From contig JALHRW010000032.1 of the NCBI GenBank assembly GCA_022841245.1, positions 1-34,522 on the forward strand: a stretch of 34,522 nucleotides of DNA. The letters run 5' to 3'. The notes beneath the pieces were generated by a model that saw only the letters and a program-made list of their open reading frames with translations, was not told the origin of the DNA and made no database searches. The position numbers and the translations under genes are program-made. Shown here piece by piece: positions 8,552-16,921 of this stretch (position 1 is the stretch's first letter; the number at the start of each line of letters is the position of its first letter). This DNA is from Planctomycetota bacterium (lineage in GTDB: Bacteria > Planctomycetota > UBA11346).

Positions 8552-9199
8552 GTGGGACACAAGATCAACCCGACCGGGTTCCGCATGGGCATCACCGAGG
8601 AGCATCGCTCGGTGTGGTTCGCCAAAGGCCGCAAGTACGCCCAGCTCGTGCTCCAGGACTCGCAGATCCGCGACCACCTGAAGCAGAAGTTCTTCGGCGC
8701 AGCGATCGAGAAGATCCTGCTCGAGCGCAAGGCCGACCGCCTGGTCGTCACCCTGCACGCCGGCCGCCCCGGTGTGATCATCGGCAAGCGCGGCGCCGAG
8801 ATCGACGCCCTGACCAAGAACCTCGAGAAGCTCGCCGGCCAGGCCGTCAAGGTGCAGATCCAGGAAGTCCGCAAGCCGGACATCTGCGCCCAGCTGGTTG
8901 CCGAGAACGTCGCCGAGCAGCTTGAGCGCCGCGGTTCGTTCCGCCGCGCGATGAAGCGCGCGGTCGAGAATGCCATGCGCGAAGGCGCCAAGGGCATCAA
9001 CATCAAGATCAGCGGCCGCCTCGGCGGTGCCGAGATCGCCCGCGTCGAGCACGACCACTCGGGCAGCGTGCCGCTCAACAGCCTCAACAGCCGCATCGAC
9101 TACGGCTACGCCGTCGGTCGCACCTCGGCCGGAGCCATCGGTGTGCGCGTGTGGGTCAACCACGGCAAGTACGCCGACCAGAAGCAGAAGGAAGCCTGA
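8552..9199 (+). CDS. rpsC: 30S ribosomal protein S3
   Basis: A 215-residue S3, part of the mRNA entry site. It opens MGHKINPTGFRMG. It carries a KH domain with the conserved loop IIGKRGAEID and the C-terminal S3 domain with GRLGGAEIARVEHDHSGSVP and DYGYAVGRTSAGAIGVRVW. It starts at GTG 8552, 3 bp after rplV; rplP follows 3 bp after the stop. Its length is close to the shorter bacterial S3 proteins (E. coli 233). Confidence 0.97.
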   Translation: MGHKINPTGFRMGITEEHRSVWFAKGRKYAQLVLQDSQIRDHLKQKFFGAAIEKILLERKADRLVVTLHAGRPGVIIGKRGAEIDALTKNLEKLAGQAVKVQIQEVRKPDICAQLVAENVAEQLERRGSFRRAMKRAVENAMREGAKGINIKISGRLGGAEIARVEHDHSGSVPLNSLNSRIDYGYAVGRTSAGAIGVRVWVNHGKYADQKQKEA

Positions 9200-9202
9200 G
9201 CC

Positions 9203-9619
9203 ATGGCCATGCTCCCCTCACGCGTCAAGCACCGCAAGCAGCAGACGCGGCGTAATGCGCCAAACCACGTCGCCCAGACCTGCAACCGTCTCGCCTTCGG
9301 CGACTACGGCATCCAGGCCCTGGAACCGGGCCAGCTGACCGCCCGCCAGATCGAAGCCGCGCGCGTCGCCGCCGGCCACTATCTCGGCAAGAACGGCAAG
9401 CTGTGGATCCGGGTGTTCCCGCACACGCCCGTCACCGCCCACCCCGCTGAATCGCGCATGGGTTCCGGTAAAGGCGACGTCGATCACTGGGCGACCTGGA
9501 TCGACCGCGGCACCGTCATGTTCGAGCTCGCCGGCGTCACCGAGGTCCAGGCCCGCGAAGCCATGCGTCGTCAGGCGCACAAGCTGCCTCTCTCCACCCG
9601 CCTCGTGAAGCGGACGTAA
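9203..9619 (+). CDS. rplP: 50S ribosomal protein L16
   Basis: A 138-residue L16, which contacts the A-site tRNA elbow on the 50S. It opens MAMLPSRVKHRKQQ and has LTARQIEAARVA, KLWIRVFPHTPVTAHPAESRMGSGKG (with the usual loop before the second half) and MFELAGVTEVQAREAMR. Start and length match the family. The stop is followed by TAAGGAG, which serves the GTG start of rpmC. Confidence 0.96.
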   Translation: MAMLPSRVKHRKQQTRRNAPNHVAQTCNRLAFGDYGIQALEPGQLTARQIEAARVAAGHYLGKNGKLWIRVFPHTPVTAHPAESRMGSGKGDVDHWATWIDRGTVMFELAGVTEVQAREAMRRQAHKLPLSTRLVKRT

Positions 9620-9629
9620 GGAGCCTATC

Positions 9630-9848
9630 GTGAAGAAGTCACTCAAGCAGGCGATGCGCGCCAAGACCCCCGACGAGCTGAACGCCGAAGCCGGCCAGCT
9701 CGCCGGCGACCAGCTCAAGGCCCGCCTCTCGACCACCCTCGAAGGCAAGCGCCTCGGCATCCGCACCCGCGGCAGCCGTCGCCAGATCGCCCGCATCAAC
9801 ACCCTGCTGCGCGAGCGCGAGCTCGCCGCCAAGGCCAAGGCCAACTGA
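9630..9848 (+). CDS. rpmC: 50S ribosomal protein L29
   Basis: A 72-residue L29, a small two-helix protein at the tunnel exit next to L23. Residues MRAKTPDELNAEAGQL and the later SRRQIARINTLLRERE show the standard helical hairpin with the conserved RR.IAR.NT.LRER signature. GTG 9630 is the start, behind AAGGAG. The stop overlaps rpsQ by one base. Confidence 0.94.
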   Translation: MKKSLKQAMRAKTPDELNAEAGQLAGDQLKARLSTTLEGKRLGIRTRGSRRQIARINTLLRERELAAKAKAN

Positions 9849-10147
9849 TGACCACCGCGACCGACAAGCCCGCCGCCACCGCCTCCGTGCAGGAGCCCCG
9901 CGGCATCCACAAGCGCGTCATCGGCGTCGTCACCAGCGACAAGATGCAGAAGACCCGCACCGTGTCCGTGACCGAGCAGTACCGGCACGAGAAGTACGGC
10001 AAGTACGTCAAGCGTACGCTCAAGTTCCACGTCCATGACGAGAAGAACGAGAGCAAGGCCGGCGACAAGGTCATGATCATCGAGACCCGTCCGCTGTCCG
10101 CCACCAAGCGCTGGCGCCTGATGAAGGTGCTGGAGCGGGCCGTCTGA
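9848..10147 (+). CDS. rpsQ: 30S ribosomal protein S17
   Basis: A 99-residue S17, an OB-fold protein of the 30S body. The core begins at about residue 20 with KRVIGVVTSDKMQKTRTVSV and continues through YGKYVKRTLKFHVHDE and GDKVMIIETRPLS. About 18 N-terminal residues (MTTATDKPAATASVQEPR) precede the usual start and have the composition of a disordered tail. No good internal start codon exists before the core, so the tail is probably real. Confidence 0.95.
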   Translation: MTTATDKPAATASVQEPRGIHKRVIGVVTSDKMQKTRTVSVTEQYRHEKYGKYVKRTLKFHVHDEKNESKAGDKVMIIETRPLSATKRWRLMKVLERAV

Positions 10148-10181
10148 ACCTGGTTACTGAAGAAAGCCCGAGGAAACCCAC

Positions 10182-10550
10182 ATGATCCAGAGCCTGAGCT
10201 GGCTTGACGTAGCCGACAACAGCGGCGCCAAGCGCGCCATGTGCATCAAGGTGCTCGGCGGCAGCAAGCGCCGCTACGCCACCGTCGGCGACATCATCGT
10301 GGTGACGGTCAAGAAGGCCATCCCCACCTCCGAAGTCAAACCCAAGGCGGTGTGCAAGGCGGTCATCGTCCGCACTGCCAAGCCGCTGCGCCGTGAAGAC
10401 GGCAGCTGGGTGCGCTTCGACTCCAACGCCGTGGTGCTGCTCGACAAGGACGCGAATCCGGTCGGCACCCGCATCTTCGGGCCCGTCGCCCGCGAGCTGC
10501 GCGCCCGCAACTTCATGAAGATCGTCTCCCTCGCGCCCGAGGTGGTCTGA
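10182..10550 (+). CDS. rplN: 50S ribosomal protein L14
   Basis: A 122-residue L14, forming part of the intersubunit bridge. [28 protein letters not shown] and the C-terminal [28 protein letters not shown] are highly conserved. The length equals that of most bacterial L14 proteins (122-123). The 34-bp gap after rpsQ carries GAGGAAAC as ribosome binding site and no other visible element. Confidence 0.97.
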   Translation: MIQSLSWLDVADNSGAKRAMCIKVLGGSKRRYATVGDIIVVTVKKAIPTSEVKPKAVCKAVIVRTAKPLRREDGSWVRFDSNAVVLLDKDANPVGTRIFGPVARELRARNFMKIVSLAPEVV

Positions 10551-10557
10551 GGTCCCT

Positions 10558-10950
10558 ATGGCAAGCAAAGTCAAGAAGCCCAAGCTGCCGAACCATGCCA
10601 AGTGCCACGTGCGCTCGGGTGACAAGGTCGTCCTGCTCACCGGCCCCAAGGCCGTCCGCGGCAAGACCGGCACCGTGATCAAGGTGTTCCCGCGTCTGCA
10701 GCGCGCCATCGTCGAGGGCGAGTGCGCCCAGTTCGACACCAAGCACGTCAAGGCCAACCCGCAGGCCGGCGTGGAGGGCGGACGCATCCGCCGCCTCCGC
10801 CCGGTCCACGTCAGCAACCTGGCCCTGCTTGACCCGACCACCAACAAGCCCACCCGCGTGCGCCACGAGCGCAGCGAGTCCGGCAGCGTGCGCGTGGCCA
10901 AGAAGAGCGGCCACAAGTTCGCCGCCGGCACCACCGGCACGGCCGGCTGA
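10558..10950 (+). CDS. rplX: 50S ribosomal protein L24
   Basis: A 130-residue L24, an assembly initiator protein near the tunnel exit. The KOW motif is clear (SGDKVVLLTGPKAVRGKTGTV), followed by GRIRRLRPVHVSNLALLDP. It is longer than E. coli L24 (104) because of a basic, glycine-rich C-terminal tail of about 25 residues (VAKKSGHKFAAGTTGTAG). It starts 7 bp after rplN. Confidence 0.95.
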   Translation: MASKVKKPKLPNHAKCHVRSGDKVVLLTGPKAVRGKTGTVIKVFPRLQRAIVEGECAQFDTKHVKANPQAGVEGGRIRRLRPVHVSNLALLDPTTNKPTRVRHERSESGSVRVAKKSGHKFAAGTTGTAG

Positions 10951-10961
10951 GGTTACGACAC

Positions 10962-11519
10962 ATGAGCGCCCCCCAGTTGATGAAGACGTCCAAGGCCACC
11001 TACGCCGAGGTGCTGCCTGAGATCCTCAAGAATGCCGGCATCACAAACCGCCTCGCCGGCCCGCGCATCGAGAAGGTGTGCCTGAACATGGGTGTCGGCC
11101 GCGCCGTCGCCGATGGCCAGATCCTCAGCACCGTCGCCGAGCACCTCTCGCTGATCGCCGGCCAGCGCGCCGCAGTGACCATCGCCAAGAAGGCCATCGC
11201 GAACTTCCGCACCCGCGAGGGCGTCAAGATCGGCGCCCGCGTGACCCTGCGCGGCGTCCGCATGTGGGCCTTCCTCGACAAGCTGATCCATCTCGCCATC
11301 CCGCGCATCAAGGACTTCCGCGGGCTGTCGCCGAAGGGCTTCGACAAGGCTGGCAATTTCAACCTCGGTCTCCGCGAGCAGGCCCTCTTCCATGAGGTCC
11401 AGCTCGACAAGCTCGAACACAACCAGGGCCTGCAGATCACCATCTGCTTCAAGAACTCGTCCGAGAAGCTCTCGCTCGATGTTCTCAAAGCCCTCCACAT
11501 GCCGTTCCGGGAGAAGTGA
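10962..11519 (+). CDS. rplE: 50S ribosomal protein L5
   Basis: A 185-residue L5 of the central protuberance, which contacts 5S rRNA and P-site tRNA. It shows [40 protein letters not shown] and [20 protein letters not shown], all family signatures. ATG 10962 begins [14 protein letters not shown]. Length and order in the spc part of the cluster are standard. Confidence 0.97.
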   Translation: MSAPQLMKTSKATYAEVLPEILKNAGITNRLAGPRIEKVCLNMGVGRAVADGQILSTVAEHLSLIAGQRAAVTIAKKAIANFRTREGVKIGARVTLRGVRMWAFLDKLIHLAIPRIKDFRGLSPKGFDKAGNFNLGLREQALFHEVQLDKLEHNQGLQITICFKNSSEKLSLDVLKALHMPFREK

Positions 11520-11521
11520 CC

Positions 11522-11827
11522 GTGGCCAAGACCAGCACCATCTACCGCAACATCCACCGCAAAGCGCTGTGCGAAAAGTACCGCGTCCAGCGCGATGCCC
11601 TGCGCGCCCGCTCCCTCGATCTCAAGCTGACGCTTGAGGAACGCATGGAGGCGCGCGCCGCCCTCTCCATGCTGCCCTCGGACAGCAGCCCGACGAAGAT
11701 CAAGAACCGCTGCCAGATCACCGGCCGCAGCCACGCCTACATCCGCAAGTTCGGCGTCAGCCGTCTTGTGCTCCGCCGCATGGCCCACGCCGGCTTCCTG
11801 CCGGGCGTGACCAAGGCGAGCTGGTGA
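11522..11827 (+). CDS. rpsN: 30S ribosomal protein S14, long zinc-free form
   Basis: A 101-residue S14 ([16 protein letters not shown]...). This is the long form without the CxxC pairs of the zinc-binding type; the single Cys in [16 protein letters not shown] is the usual remnant. GTG 11522 is taken as start because it gives MAK and GGGAG at 11509-11513 lies 8 bp upstream. GTG 11516, overlapping the rplE stop, is an in-frame alternative. By contrast, L36 in this cluster keeps its zinc ligands. Confidence 0.95.
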   Translation: MAKTSTIYRNIHRKALCEKYRVQRDALRARSLDLKLTLEERMEARAALSMLPSDSSPTKIKNRCQITGRSHAYIRKFGVSRLVLRRMAHAGFLPGVTKASW

Positions 11828-11852
11828 ACCCCTTCTTCCAACTGGACAGAGC

Positions 11853-12251
11853 ATGAGCTGCACCGATCCCATCGCCGACATGCTGACCGTGATCCGCAAC
11901 GGCATCCTCGCCGCCAAGAGCCAGGTCGATGTACCGTACTCGCGCATCAAGGAGGGCATCGCCAAGGTGCTCACCGCCGAGGGCTTCATCGCCAAGATCA
12001 CCGTCCTCGACACCAAGCCGGCGCGCACCCTGCGCATCGCGCTGAAGTACGGCCAGGACGGCGAGCCCGTGATCCACGCCATCGACCGCGTGTCGACCGG
12101 CGGCCGCCGCCGGTACGCCGGCCGCAGCGAACTCAAGCCCATCATCCGTGGCTTCGGCATCTCCGTGGTGTCGACCTCCCAGGGCATCCTCTCCGACCGC
12201 GACTGCCGCAAGCGGAAGCTCGGCGGCGAAGTCCTGTGCAGCGTCCAGTAA
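11853..12251 (+). CDS. rpsH: 30S ribosomal protein S8
   Basis: A 132-residue S8, a primary 16S rRNA binder in the central domain and the spc-operon repressor in E. coli. It opens with TDPIADMLTVIRNGILAAKSQVDVPYSRIKEGIAKVL and ends with IIRGFGISVVSTSQGILSDRDCRKRKLGGEVLC, where the S(T)SQG(I/L)(L/M)(S/T)D motif is the RNA-binding signature. A 25-bp gap follows rpsN. Confidence 0.96.
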   Translation: MSCTDPIADMLTVIRNGILAAKSQVDVPYSRIKEGIAKVLTAEGFIAKITVLDTKPARTLRIALKYGQDGEPVIHAIDRVSTGGRRRYAGRSELKPIIRGFGISVVSTSQGILSDRDCRKRKLGGEVLCSVQ

Positions 12252-12292
12252 GCGCGCCAGCAGCACACTTCAGCGCATAAAGCGAGACCTCC

Positions 12293-12853
12293 GTGAGCAG
12301 AATCGGCAAGCAACCCGTCGTCATCCCCCAGGGCGTCCAGATCAATGTGGACGGCCGCACCCTGGTGTGCAAGGGGCCCAAAGGCACCTCCAAGCTCCCC
12401 CTCTTCGAGGGCATCACCGCCAAGGTCGATGGCGGGAAGGTCGTGCTCGAGCGCGGCAGCGAGGAGAAGCAGGTCCGCGCCATGCACGGCACCACCCGGG
12501 CCATGGTCCAGAACATGGTCGACGGCGTGACCAAGGGCTACTCCAAGAGCCTCGAGATCGTCGGCGTCGGCTACCGCGCCACGCTCAAGGGCAAGACCAT
12601 CGTGCTCAACGTCGGCTTCGCCAACGCCATCGAGCTGGCCATCCCCGACGGCGTAACCGTGACCGTGCCCGACCAGACCCACGTCAGCGTCACCGGCATC
12701 GACAAGGCCCTCGTCGGCCAGGTCGCCGCCGACATCCGCGGCGCGCGCAAGCCCGAGCCCTACAAGGGCAAGGGTGTCCGCTACGCCAACGAGATCGTCC
12801 GCCGCAAGGCCGGTAAGGCTGCCGCCGCCGGCGCCGCCGGCGCCAAGAAGTAA
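12293..12853 (+). CDS. rplF: 50S ribosomal protein L6
   Basis: A 186-residue L6, located near the factor-binding site. It has the family opening SRIGKQPVVIPQGVQI and the second-domain motif KPEPYKGKGVRYANEIVRRKAGKA, with an Ala/Gly-rich tail. The start is GTG 12293; only a weak GAGA-type ribosome binding site precedes it. The 41-bp gap after rpsH holds nothing else that I can see. Confidence 0.97.
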   Translation: MSRIGKQPVVIPQGVQINVDGRTLVCKGPKGTSKLPLFEGITAKVDGGKVVLERGSEEKQVRAMHGTTRAMVQNMVDGVTKGYSKSLEIVGVGYRATLKGKTIVLNVGFANAIELAIPDGVTVTVPDQTHVSVTGIDKALVGQVAADIRGARKPEPYKGKGVRYANEIVRRKAGKAAAAGAAGAKK

Positions 12854-12879
12854 GACCGAGCAACGAGGAAAGCAGGACC

Positions 12880-13248
12880 ATGGACAAGCAGAAGGCCAAG
12901 CGCGACGCCGTCGCCCGCATCAAGCTGCGCATCCGCAAGACCGTGGCCGGCGACGCCGCCCGCCCGCGTCTGTCGGTGTACCGCAGCGAGCAGCACATCT
13001 ACGCCCAGGTCATCGACGACGTGACCAGCCGGACCCTGGTCTCGGCCAGCACCGTGGCCAAGGACCTCGCCGCCAAGGCCAAGGACCTCAAGCCGCTGGA
13101 GCAAGCCAAGTTCATCGGCGAGGCGGTCGCCGAACGGGCGATCAAGGCCGGCATCAAGGCGGTCGTGCTCGACCGCAATGGCCGCCGCTACGGCGGGCGC
13201 ATCGCCGCCCTGGCCGATGCCGCGCGCGCCAAGGGCTTGCAGTTCTAA
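12880..13248 (+). CDS. rplR: 50S ribosomal protein L18
   Basis: A 122-residue L18, a 5S rRNA-binding protein of the central protuberance. ARPRLSVYRSEQHIYAQVIDD, a KFIGEAVAERAIKAGI helix, and the ending DRNGRRYGGRIAALADAARAKGL are typical. ATG 12880 is preceded by GAGGAAAG. There is a 61-bp gap to rpsE. Confidence 0.96.
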   Translation: MDKQKAKRDAVARIKLRIRKTVAGDAARPRLSVYRSEQHIYAQVIDDVTSRTLVSASTVAKDLAAKAKDLKPLEQAKFIGEAVAERAIKAGIKAVVLDRNGRRYGGRIAALADAARAKGLQF

Positions 13249-13309
13249 GCTTTTACACCATCATGCCGCGCCCGCCCAGCCGGGCGCGGAACCCAGAGGA
13301 CCACAGTTT

Positions 13310-13909
13310 ATGGCACGGATGAATGGACCAGTGAAGGGCGGCGGCAGCAGCGGCCCCGGCCAGCCCGGCGGCGCCGATGGCGCTCGCGGACGCGGTGATC
13401 GCGGCGACCGCCGCGGCGGCCCCCCGCGTGAGCGCGAGAGCCGCAGCGCCCTCTACAAGGAGGACGTGGTGCGGATCAACCGCTGCGCCAAGGTCACCTC
13501 GGGTGGCAAGCGCTTCTCCTTCTCGGCCTTCGTCGTCCTCGGCGACAGCAAGGGCAAGGTCGGCTTCGGCATGGGCAAGGCCAAGGAAGTGGCCAGCTCG
13601 ATCGACAAGGCCGTGCGCAATGGCGAGAAGAACGTCAAGCCGTTCCCGATCGTCAACGGCACCGTGCCGCATGAGGTCGAAGGCCGCTTCGGCAGCTCGA
13701 CCGTCCGCCTGATCCCCGCCGCTCCCGGTACCGGCGTCATCGCCGGCAAGTCGGTGCGCTCGGTGCTCGAGAAGGTCGGCATCCATGACATCCTGACCAA
13801 GGCCTATGGCAGCCGCAACCCGATGAACCTGGTGCGCGCCACCTTCGACGCCCTGTCGCGCCTGCGCACCAAAGAGCAGTACCAGGTGCTGCGTGGAGTC
13901 GAGCTGTGA
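13310..13909 (+). CDS. rpsE: 30S ribosomal protein S5 with Gly/Arg-rich N-terminal extension
   Basis: A 199-residue S5, part of the mRNA entry channel and involved in decoding fidelity. The two conserved domains start at about residue 47 (LYKEDVVRINRCAKVTSGGKRF) and run through FGMGKAKEV and PAAPGTGVIAGKSVRSVLE. The first 45 residues are low-complexity, rich in Gly, Arg, Pro and Asp, with RGRGDRGDRRGG, and are much longer than in E. coli S5 (167 total). The upstream frame is open to 13178. ATG 13310 is chosen because AGAGGA at 13295-13300 lies 9 bp ahead and the open part before it overlaps rplR. Confidence 0.95.
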   Translation: MARMNGPVKGGGSSGPGQPGGADGARGRGDRGDRRGGPPRERESRSALYKEDVVRINRCAKVTSGGKRFSFSAFVVLGDSKGKVGFGMGKAKEVASSIDKAVRNGEKNVKPFPIVNGTVPHEVEGRFGSSTVRLIPAAPGTGVIAGKSVRSVLEKVGIHDILTKAYGSRNPMNLVRATFDALSRLRTKEQYQVLRGVEL

Positions 13910-14391
13910 GCCTCCAAGACATCACTTCCGTAGACGTCAGCCGCGCCAAGCGCCGTCGCGTCGGTCGCGGTCTGGGCAGCGGCCTGGGCAAGACCGGTGG
14001 TCGCGGCAGCAAGGGTGAAGGCTCGCGTACCGGCGGCAAGAACCGCGGTCCGATGTTCGAAGGTGGTCAGAAGCCGCTGTGGATGCGCATCCCCAAGCGC
14101 GGCTTCAGCAACTTCGTGCACAAGAACCGCTTCCAGGCCGTGCGTCTCGACGTCGTCCTGAAGCTGATCGAAGGCGCCGTGATCGACGCCGCCGCCCTGA
14201 CCGCGGTCGGTCTGGTCCGTGGCGACACCCCGATCAAGCTGATCGGCGGCCGCGGCGAGGCCAAGCTCACCCGCAAGCTGAATGTGACCCTCGACAAGGT
14301 CAGCGCGTCCGTCAAGGAGGCCATCACGGCCGCCGGCGGCACGGTGACCGAAACCCTCCCTGCACCGGCTGCGCCGGCTGCTGGCGAGTAA
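13906..14391 (+). CDS. rplO: 50S ribosomal protein L15
   Basis: A 161-residue L15 with the highly conserved RVGRGLGSGLGKTGGRGSKGE opening and FEGGQKPLWMRIPKRGFSN. GTG 13906 overlaps the rpsE stop (GTGA). There is therefore no room for rpmD (L30), which usually lies between S5 and L15. The C-terminus is Ala/Pro-rich (APAAPAAGE). secY starts 15 bp downstream. Confidence 0.96.
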   Translation: MSLQDITSVDVSRAKRRRVGRGLGSGLGKTGGRGSKGEGSRTGGKNRGPMFEGGQKPLWMRIPKRGFSNFVHKNRFQAVRLDVVLKLIEGAVIDAAALTAVGLVRGDTPIKLIGGRGEAKLTRKLNVTLDKVSASVKEAITAAGGTVTETLPAPAAPAAGE

Positions 14392-14406
14392 GGACACGGA
14401 CGCCGG

Positions 14407-15753
14407 ATGGCTCAGCAGGATCTCGTCGAGAGCCCGGTCAAGGAGCTGGTCCGGCGTTTCCTCATCACCTTCGTGTTGGGGGTGGTGGTGTACCGGCTGG
14501 GCGTGTTCATCCCCATCCCGGGCGTCAACGCCGATGCGTTGAAGAGCATCATCGATGGCGGTCTGGGTGGTGACGGCAACGCGCTCAAGGCGATGCTGGC
14601 CTACGCCAACATGTTCAATGGCGGCGCCATCGCCCAGGCCTCGATCTTCGGTCTGGGCATCACGCCCTACATCTCGGCGTCGATCATCATCCAGCTGATG
14701 ACTTTCAGCATTCCGGCGCTGAAGGCCCTGCAGAAGGAAGGCGAGACGGGTCGCCGCAAGATCAACCAGTATACCCGTTACCTCACCCTGCTCATCGCCC
14801 TGGTGCAGAGCGCGGTGGCGGCCATCGCCCTGTCGCGCTACAGCGCCGGCGGCACCGTGCTGCTGACTCCTGAGGCGCTGTCCAACACCGCCATGTGGGT
14901 GACCCAGTCGGTGCTGGTCATCACCACCGGTTCGATGCTGATCCTGTGGATCGCCGACCAGATCACCCGCTTCGGCATCGGCAACGGCGTCTCCATCGTC
15001 ATCATGATCTCGATCATGGCCTATCTGCCCGGCGCCTTCGGCGGCCATGCCTCCGACCTCGCCCCGCTGCTCGGCCTGATCATCGTCTGCCTGATCATCA
15101 TCGCTGCCATCATCGTCGTGGTCCAAGCGGTGCGCCGCGTCAACCTCGAGCAGCAGCGCCGCGTGCAGGGCAATCGTGTCTACGGCGGCGCCCAGACCAC
15201 GCTGCCGCTCAAGCTCAACCAGGCCAACGTCATCCCGGTGATCTTCGCCCAGCCGGTGATCGTCCTGCTGGTCATGCTCGCCGCCTCTCCCCTGCTGGCC
15301 AAGATCGGTCTCGACCAGTTCATGGGCTACGGCAACCCCGGTCACCGCCTGATCTTCGCCATCCTGATCGTCGCTTTCACCTACTTCTACATCTCGATCA
15401 CCTTCGATCTCAACGACCTGACCAACCACTTCAAGCAGGCCGGCTTCTTCGTCCGCGGCATCAAGCCAGGCAAGAATACGGTGGACTTCATCGGGTCGAT
15501 CATGACCCGGATCACCTTCGTCGGCGCCACGTTCCTCGCCATCATCTCGATCCTGCCCGAGTCGCTCGCCGGAGCCTTCGGCATGCAGGGTCAGGGCGCT
15601 GTGCTGCTGGGCGGCACCGGCCTGCTCATCGTCGTCGGCGTCCTGCTCGACGTGATGCAGAAGGTCGGCTCGTTCATGCTCGCTCACAAATATGGCGGCG
15701 CCGGTGCGGCGGGTGGCCTCGGTTCCGGCAAGAAGTCCGGCAAGAGGTTCTGA
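14407..15753 (+). CDS. secY: Sec translocon channel subunit SecY
   Basis: A 448-residue SecY, the protein-conducting channel in the inner membrane that works with SecE, SecG and SecA. Ten membrane helices can be traced. The N-terminal helix and plug region contain YRLGVFIPIPGVN, then ISASIIIQLMTFSIPALK and KINQYTRYLTLL. The cytoplasmic loop before helix 7 carries RRVNLEQQRR, and the loop after helix 8 carries FKQAGFFVRGIKPGKNT. The C-terminus ends in a basic tail (GSGKKSGKRF). Placement after rplO is standard, but adk and map, which often follow, are missing. Confidence 0.98.
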   Translation: MAQQDLVESPVKELVRRFLITFVLGVVVYRLGVFIPIPGVNADALKSIIDGGLGGDGNALKAMLAYANMFNGGAIAQASIFGLGITPYISASIIIQLMTFSIPALKALQKEGETGRRKINQYTRYLTLLIALVQSAVAAIALSRYSAGGTVLLTPEALSNTAMWVTQSVLVITTGSMLILWIADQITRFGIGNGVSIVIMISIMAYLPGAFGGHASDLAPLLGLIIVCLIIIAAIIVVVQAVRRVNLEQQRRVQGNRVYGGAQTTLPLKLNQANVIPVIFAQPVIVLLVMLAASPLLAKIGLDQFMGYGNPGHRLIFAILIVAFTYFYISITFDLNDLTNHFKQAGFFVRGIKPGKNTVDFIGSIMTRITFVGATFLAIISILPESLAGAFGMQGQGAVLLGGTGLLIVVGVLLDVMQKVGSFMLAHKYGGAGAAGGLGSGKKSGKRF

Positions 15754-15756
15754 ATC

Positions 15757-15987
15757 ATGGCCAAAGAAGAAGCAATCCGCCTCGAGGCGATCGTCAAAGA
15801 GAAGCTGCCCAACGCGCGCTTCCGCGTCGCTGTGACCATGCCCGGCGGCAAGGAGCACGACCTGCTCGCCCACGTCTCGGGCAAGATCCGGATGCACTAC
15901 ATCCGCATCCTCCCCGGCGACAAGGTCACCATCGAAATGTCCCCCTACGACCTCACCCGCGGCCGCATCGTGTACCGCGAGGCTTGA
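15757..15987 (+). CDS. infA: translation initiation factor IF-1
   Basis: A 76-residue IF-1, an OB-fold protein that binds the ribosomal A site during initiation. [36 protein letters not shown] is the family core. It has about four extra residues in the strand 2-3 turn ([17 protein letters not shown]) compared with the usual 72-residue form. ATG 15757 begins [11 protein letters not shown], 3 bp after the secY stop. Confidence 0.96.
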   Translation: MAKEEAIRLEAIVKEKLPNARFRVAVTMPGGKEHDLLAHVSGKIRMHYIRILPGDKVTIEMSPYDLTRGRIVYREA

Positions 15988-16015
15988 GAGCAGAAAGAGC
16001 AGAAGGAATACCACC

Positions 16016-16129
16016 ATGAAAGTGCTCGCCTCCGTCCGCAAGCGCTGCGAACACTGCAAGATCGTACGCCGCAAGGGCCGCGTTCGCATCGTCTGCAGCG
16101 ATCCCAATCACAAGCAGCGTCAGGGCTGA
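16016..16129 (+). CDS. rpmJ: 50S ribosomal protein L36, zinc-binding form
   Basis: A small gene of 37 codons. It translates to [21 protein letters not shown] followed by a short basic tail ending HKQRQG. The zinc ligands are present: Cys11 and Cys14 (CEHC), Cys27 and His32. Length and sequence match L36. An AGAAGGA ribosome binding site is at 16001-16007. It lies between infA and rpsM, the standard place. Confidence 0.96.
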   Translation: MKVLASVRKRCEHCKIVRRKGRVRIVCSDPNHKQRQG

Positions 16130-16144
16130 TCCAGAAAGGTTGCC

Positions 16145-16522
16145 ATGCCCCGTATCCTCGGCGTCGACATCCCCCAGAACAAGAAGGTGCCCTACTCGCT
16201 GGCGCACCTCTACGGCATCGGTCTGCACCGCGCACGTATCGTGTGCAAGGAGTGCGGGGTCGACGAGAACCGTCGCGCCCACCAGCTGACCGAGGAGGAG
16301 CTCGGCAAGATCACCTCCTTCATCGAATCGAACTACGTGATCGAGGGCTCGCTTCGCCGCGAGATCTCGGCCAACGTCCAGCGGTTCAAGGAAATCGGCT
16401 GCTACCGTGGCTACCGCCACGCCCGCAGCCTGCCCTGCCGCGGCCAGCGCACGCGGACCAATTCGCGTACCCGCAAGGGCAAGAAGAAGACCGTCGCCAA
16501 CAAGAAGATCCTCCGCAAGTGA
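16145..16522 (+). CDS. rpsM: 30S ribosomal protein S13
   Basis: A 125-residue S13 of the 30S head, contacting P-site tRNA and the 50S bridge. PRILGVDIPQNKKVPYSLAHLYGIG and the C-terminal YRGYRHARSLPCRGQRTRTNSRTRKG are diagnostic. AGAAAGG precedes ATG 16145. rpsK follows 14 bp downstream. Confidence 0.97.
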   Translation: MPRILGVDIPQNKKVPYSLAHLYGIGLHRARIVCKECGVDENRRAHQLTEEELGKITSFIESNYVIEGSLRREISANVQRFKEIGCYRGYRHARSLPCRGQRTRTNSRTRKGKKKTVANKKILRK

Positions 16523-16536
16523 TCGGGAACTGAGAC

Positions 16537-16914
16537 ATGGCTTACAATAAGAAGAAGGTCAAGAAGACGCTGCGCACCGGCATCGTCTTCGTCAATGCGA
16601 CCTTCAACAACACCATCATCGCGATCACGGACGCCAACGGCGACGTCGCCGCCTGGGAGTCTGCTGGCTCGATCGGCTACAAGGGTTCGCGCAAGAGCAC
16701 GCCCTTCGCCGCCCAGCTGGCGATGGAGCGCTGCGCCGAGAAGGCCAGCAAGCTCGGGCTCAAGGAGGTCGAGGTCCGCGTGCGCGGCCCCGGCGCCGGC
16801 CGCGAGAGCGCCATCCGCGCCCTGATCAACTCGGGAATCGGCGTGAAGGCCATCACCGACATCACCCCGCTGCCGCACAACGGCTGCCGCCCGCGCAAGA
16901 AGCGGCGCGTTTGA
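16537..16914 (+). CDS. rpsK: 30S ribosomal protein S11
   Basis: A 125-residue S11 of the 30S platform, near the Shine-Dalgarno helix. Signatures are [44 protein letters not shown] and the very conserved ending [18 protein letters not shown]. rpsD (S4), which normally follows, is absent; a 122-bp gap with an inverted repeat takes its place before rpoA. Confidence 0.97.
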   Translation: MAYNKKKVKKTLRTGIVFVNATFNNTIIAITDANGDVAAWESAGSIGYKGSRKSTPFAAQLAMERCAEKASKLGLKEVEVRVRGPGAGRESAIRALINSGIGVKAITDITPLPHNGCRPRKKRRV

Positions 16915-16921
16915 CGGCCAC

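Noticed and set aside
13906-13912. A hidden rpmD (L30) between rpsE and rplO
   Set aside because: The two genes overlap by four bases, so no intervening gene is possible.
13804-16107. A minus-strand open frame of 767 codons opposite rplO, secY and infA
   Set aside because: It is the complement of highly conserved genes, and its His/Asp/Gly-rich translation has no domain.
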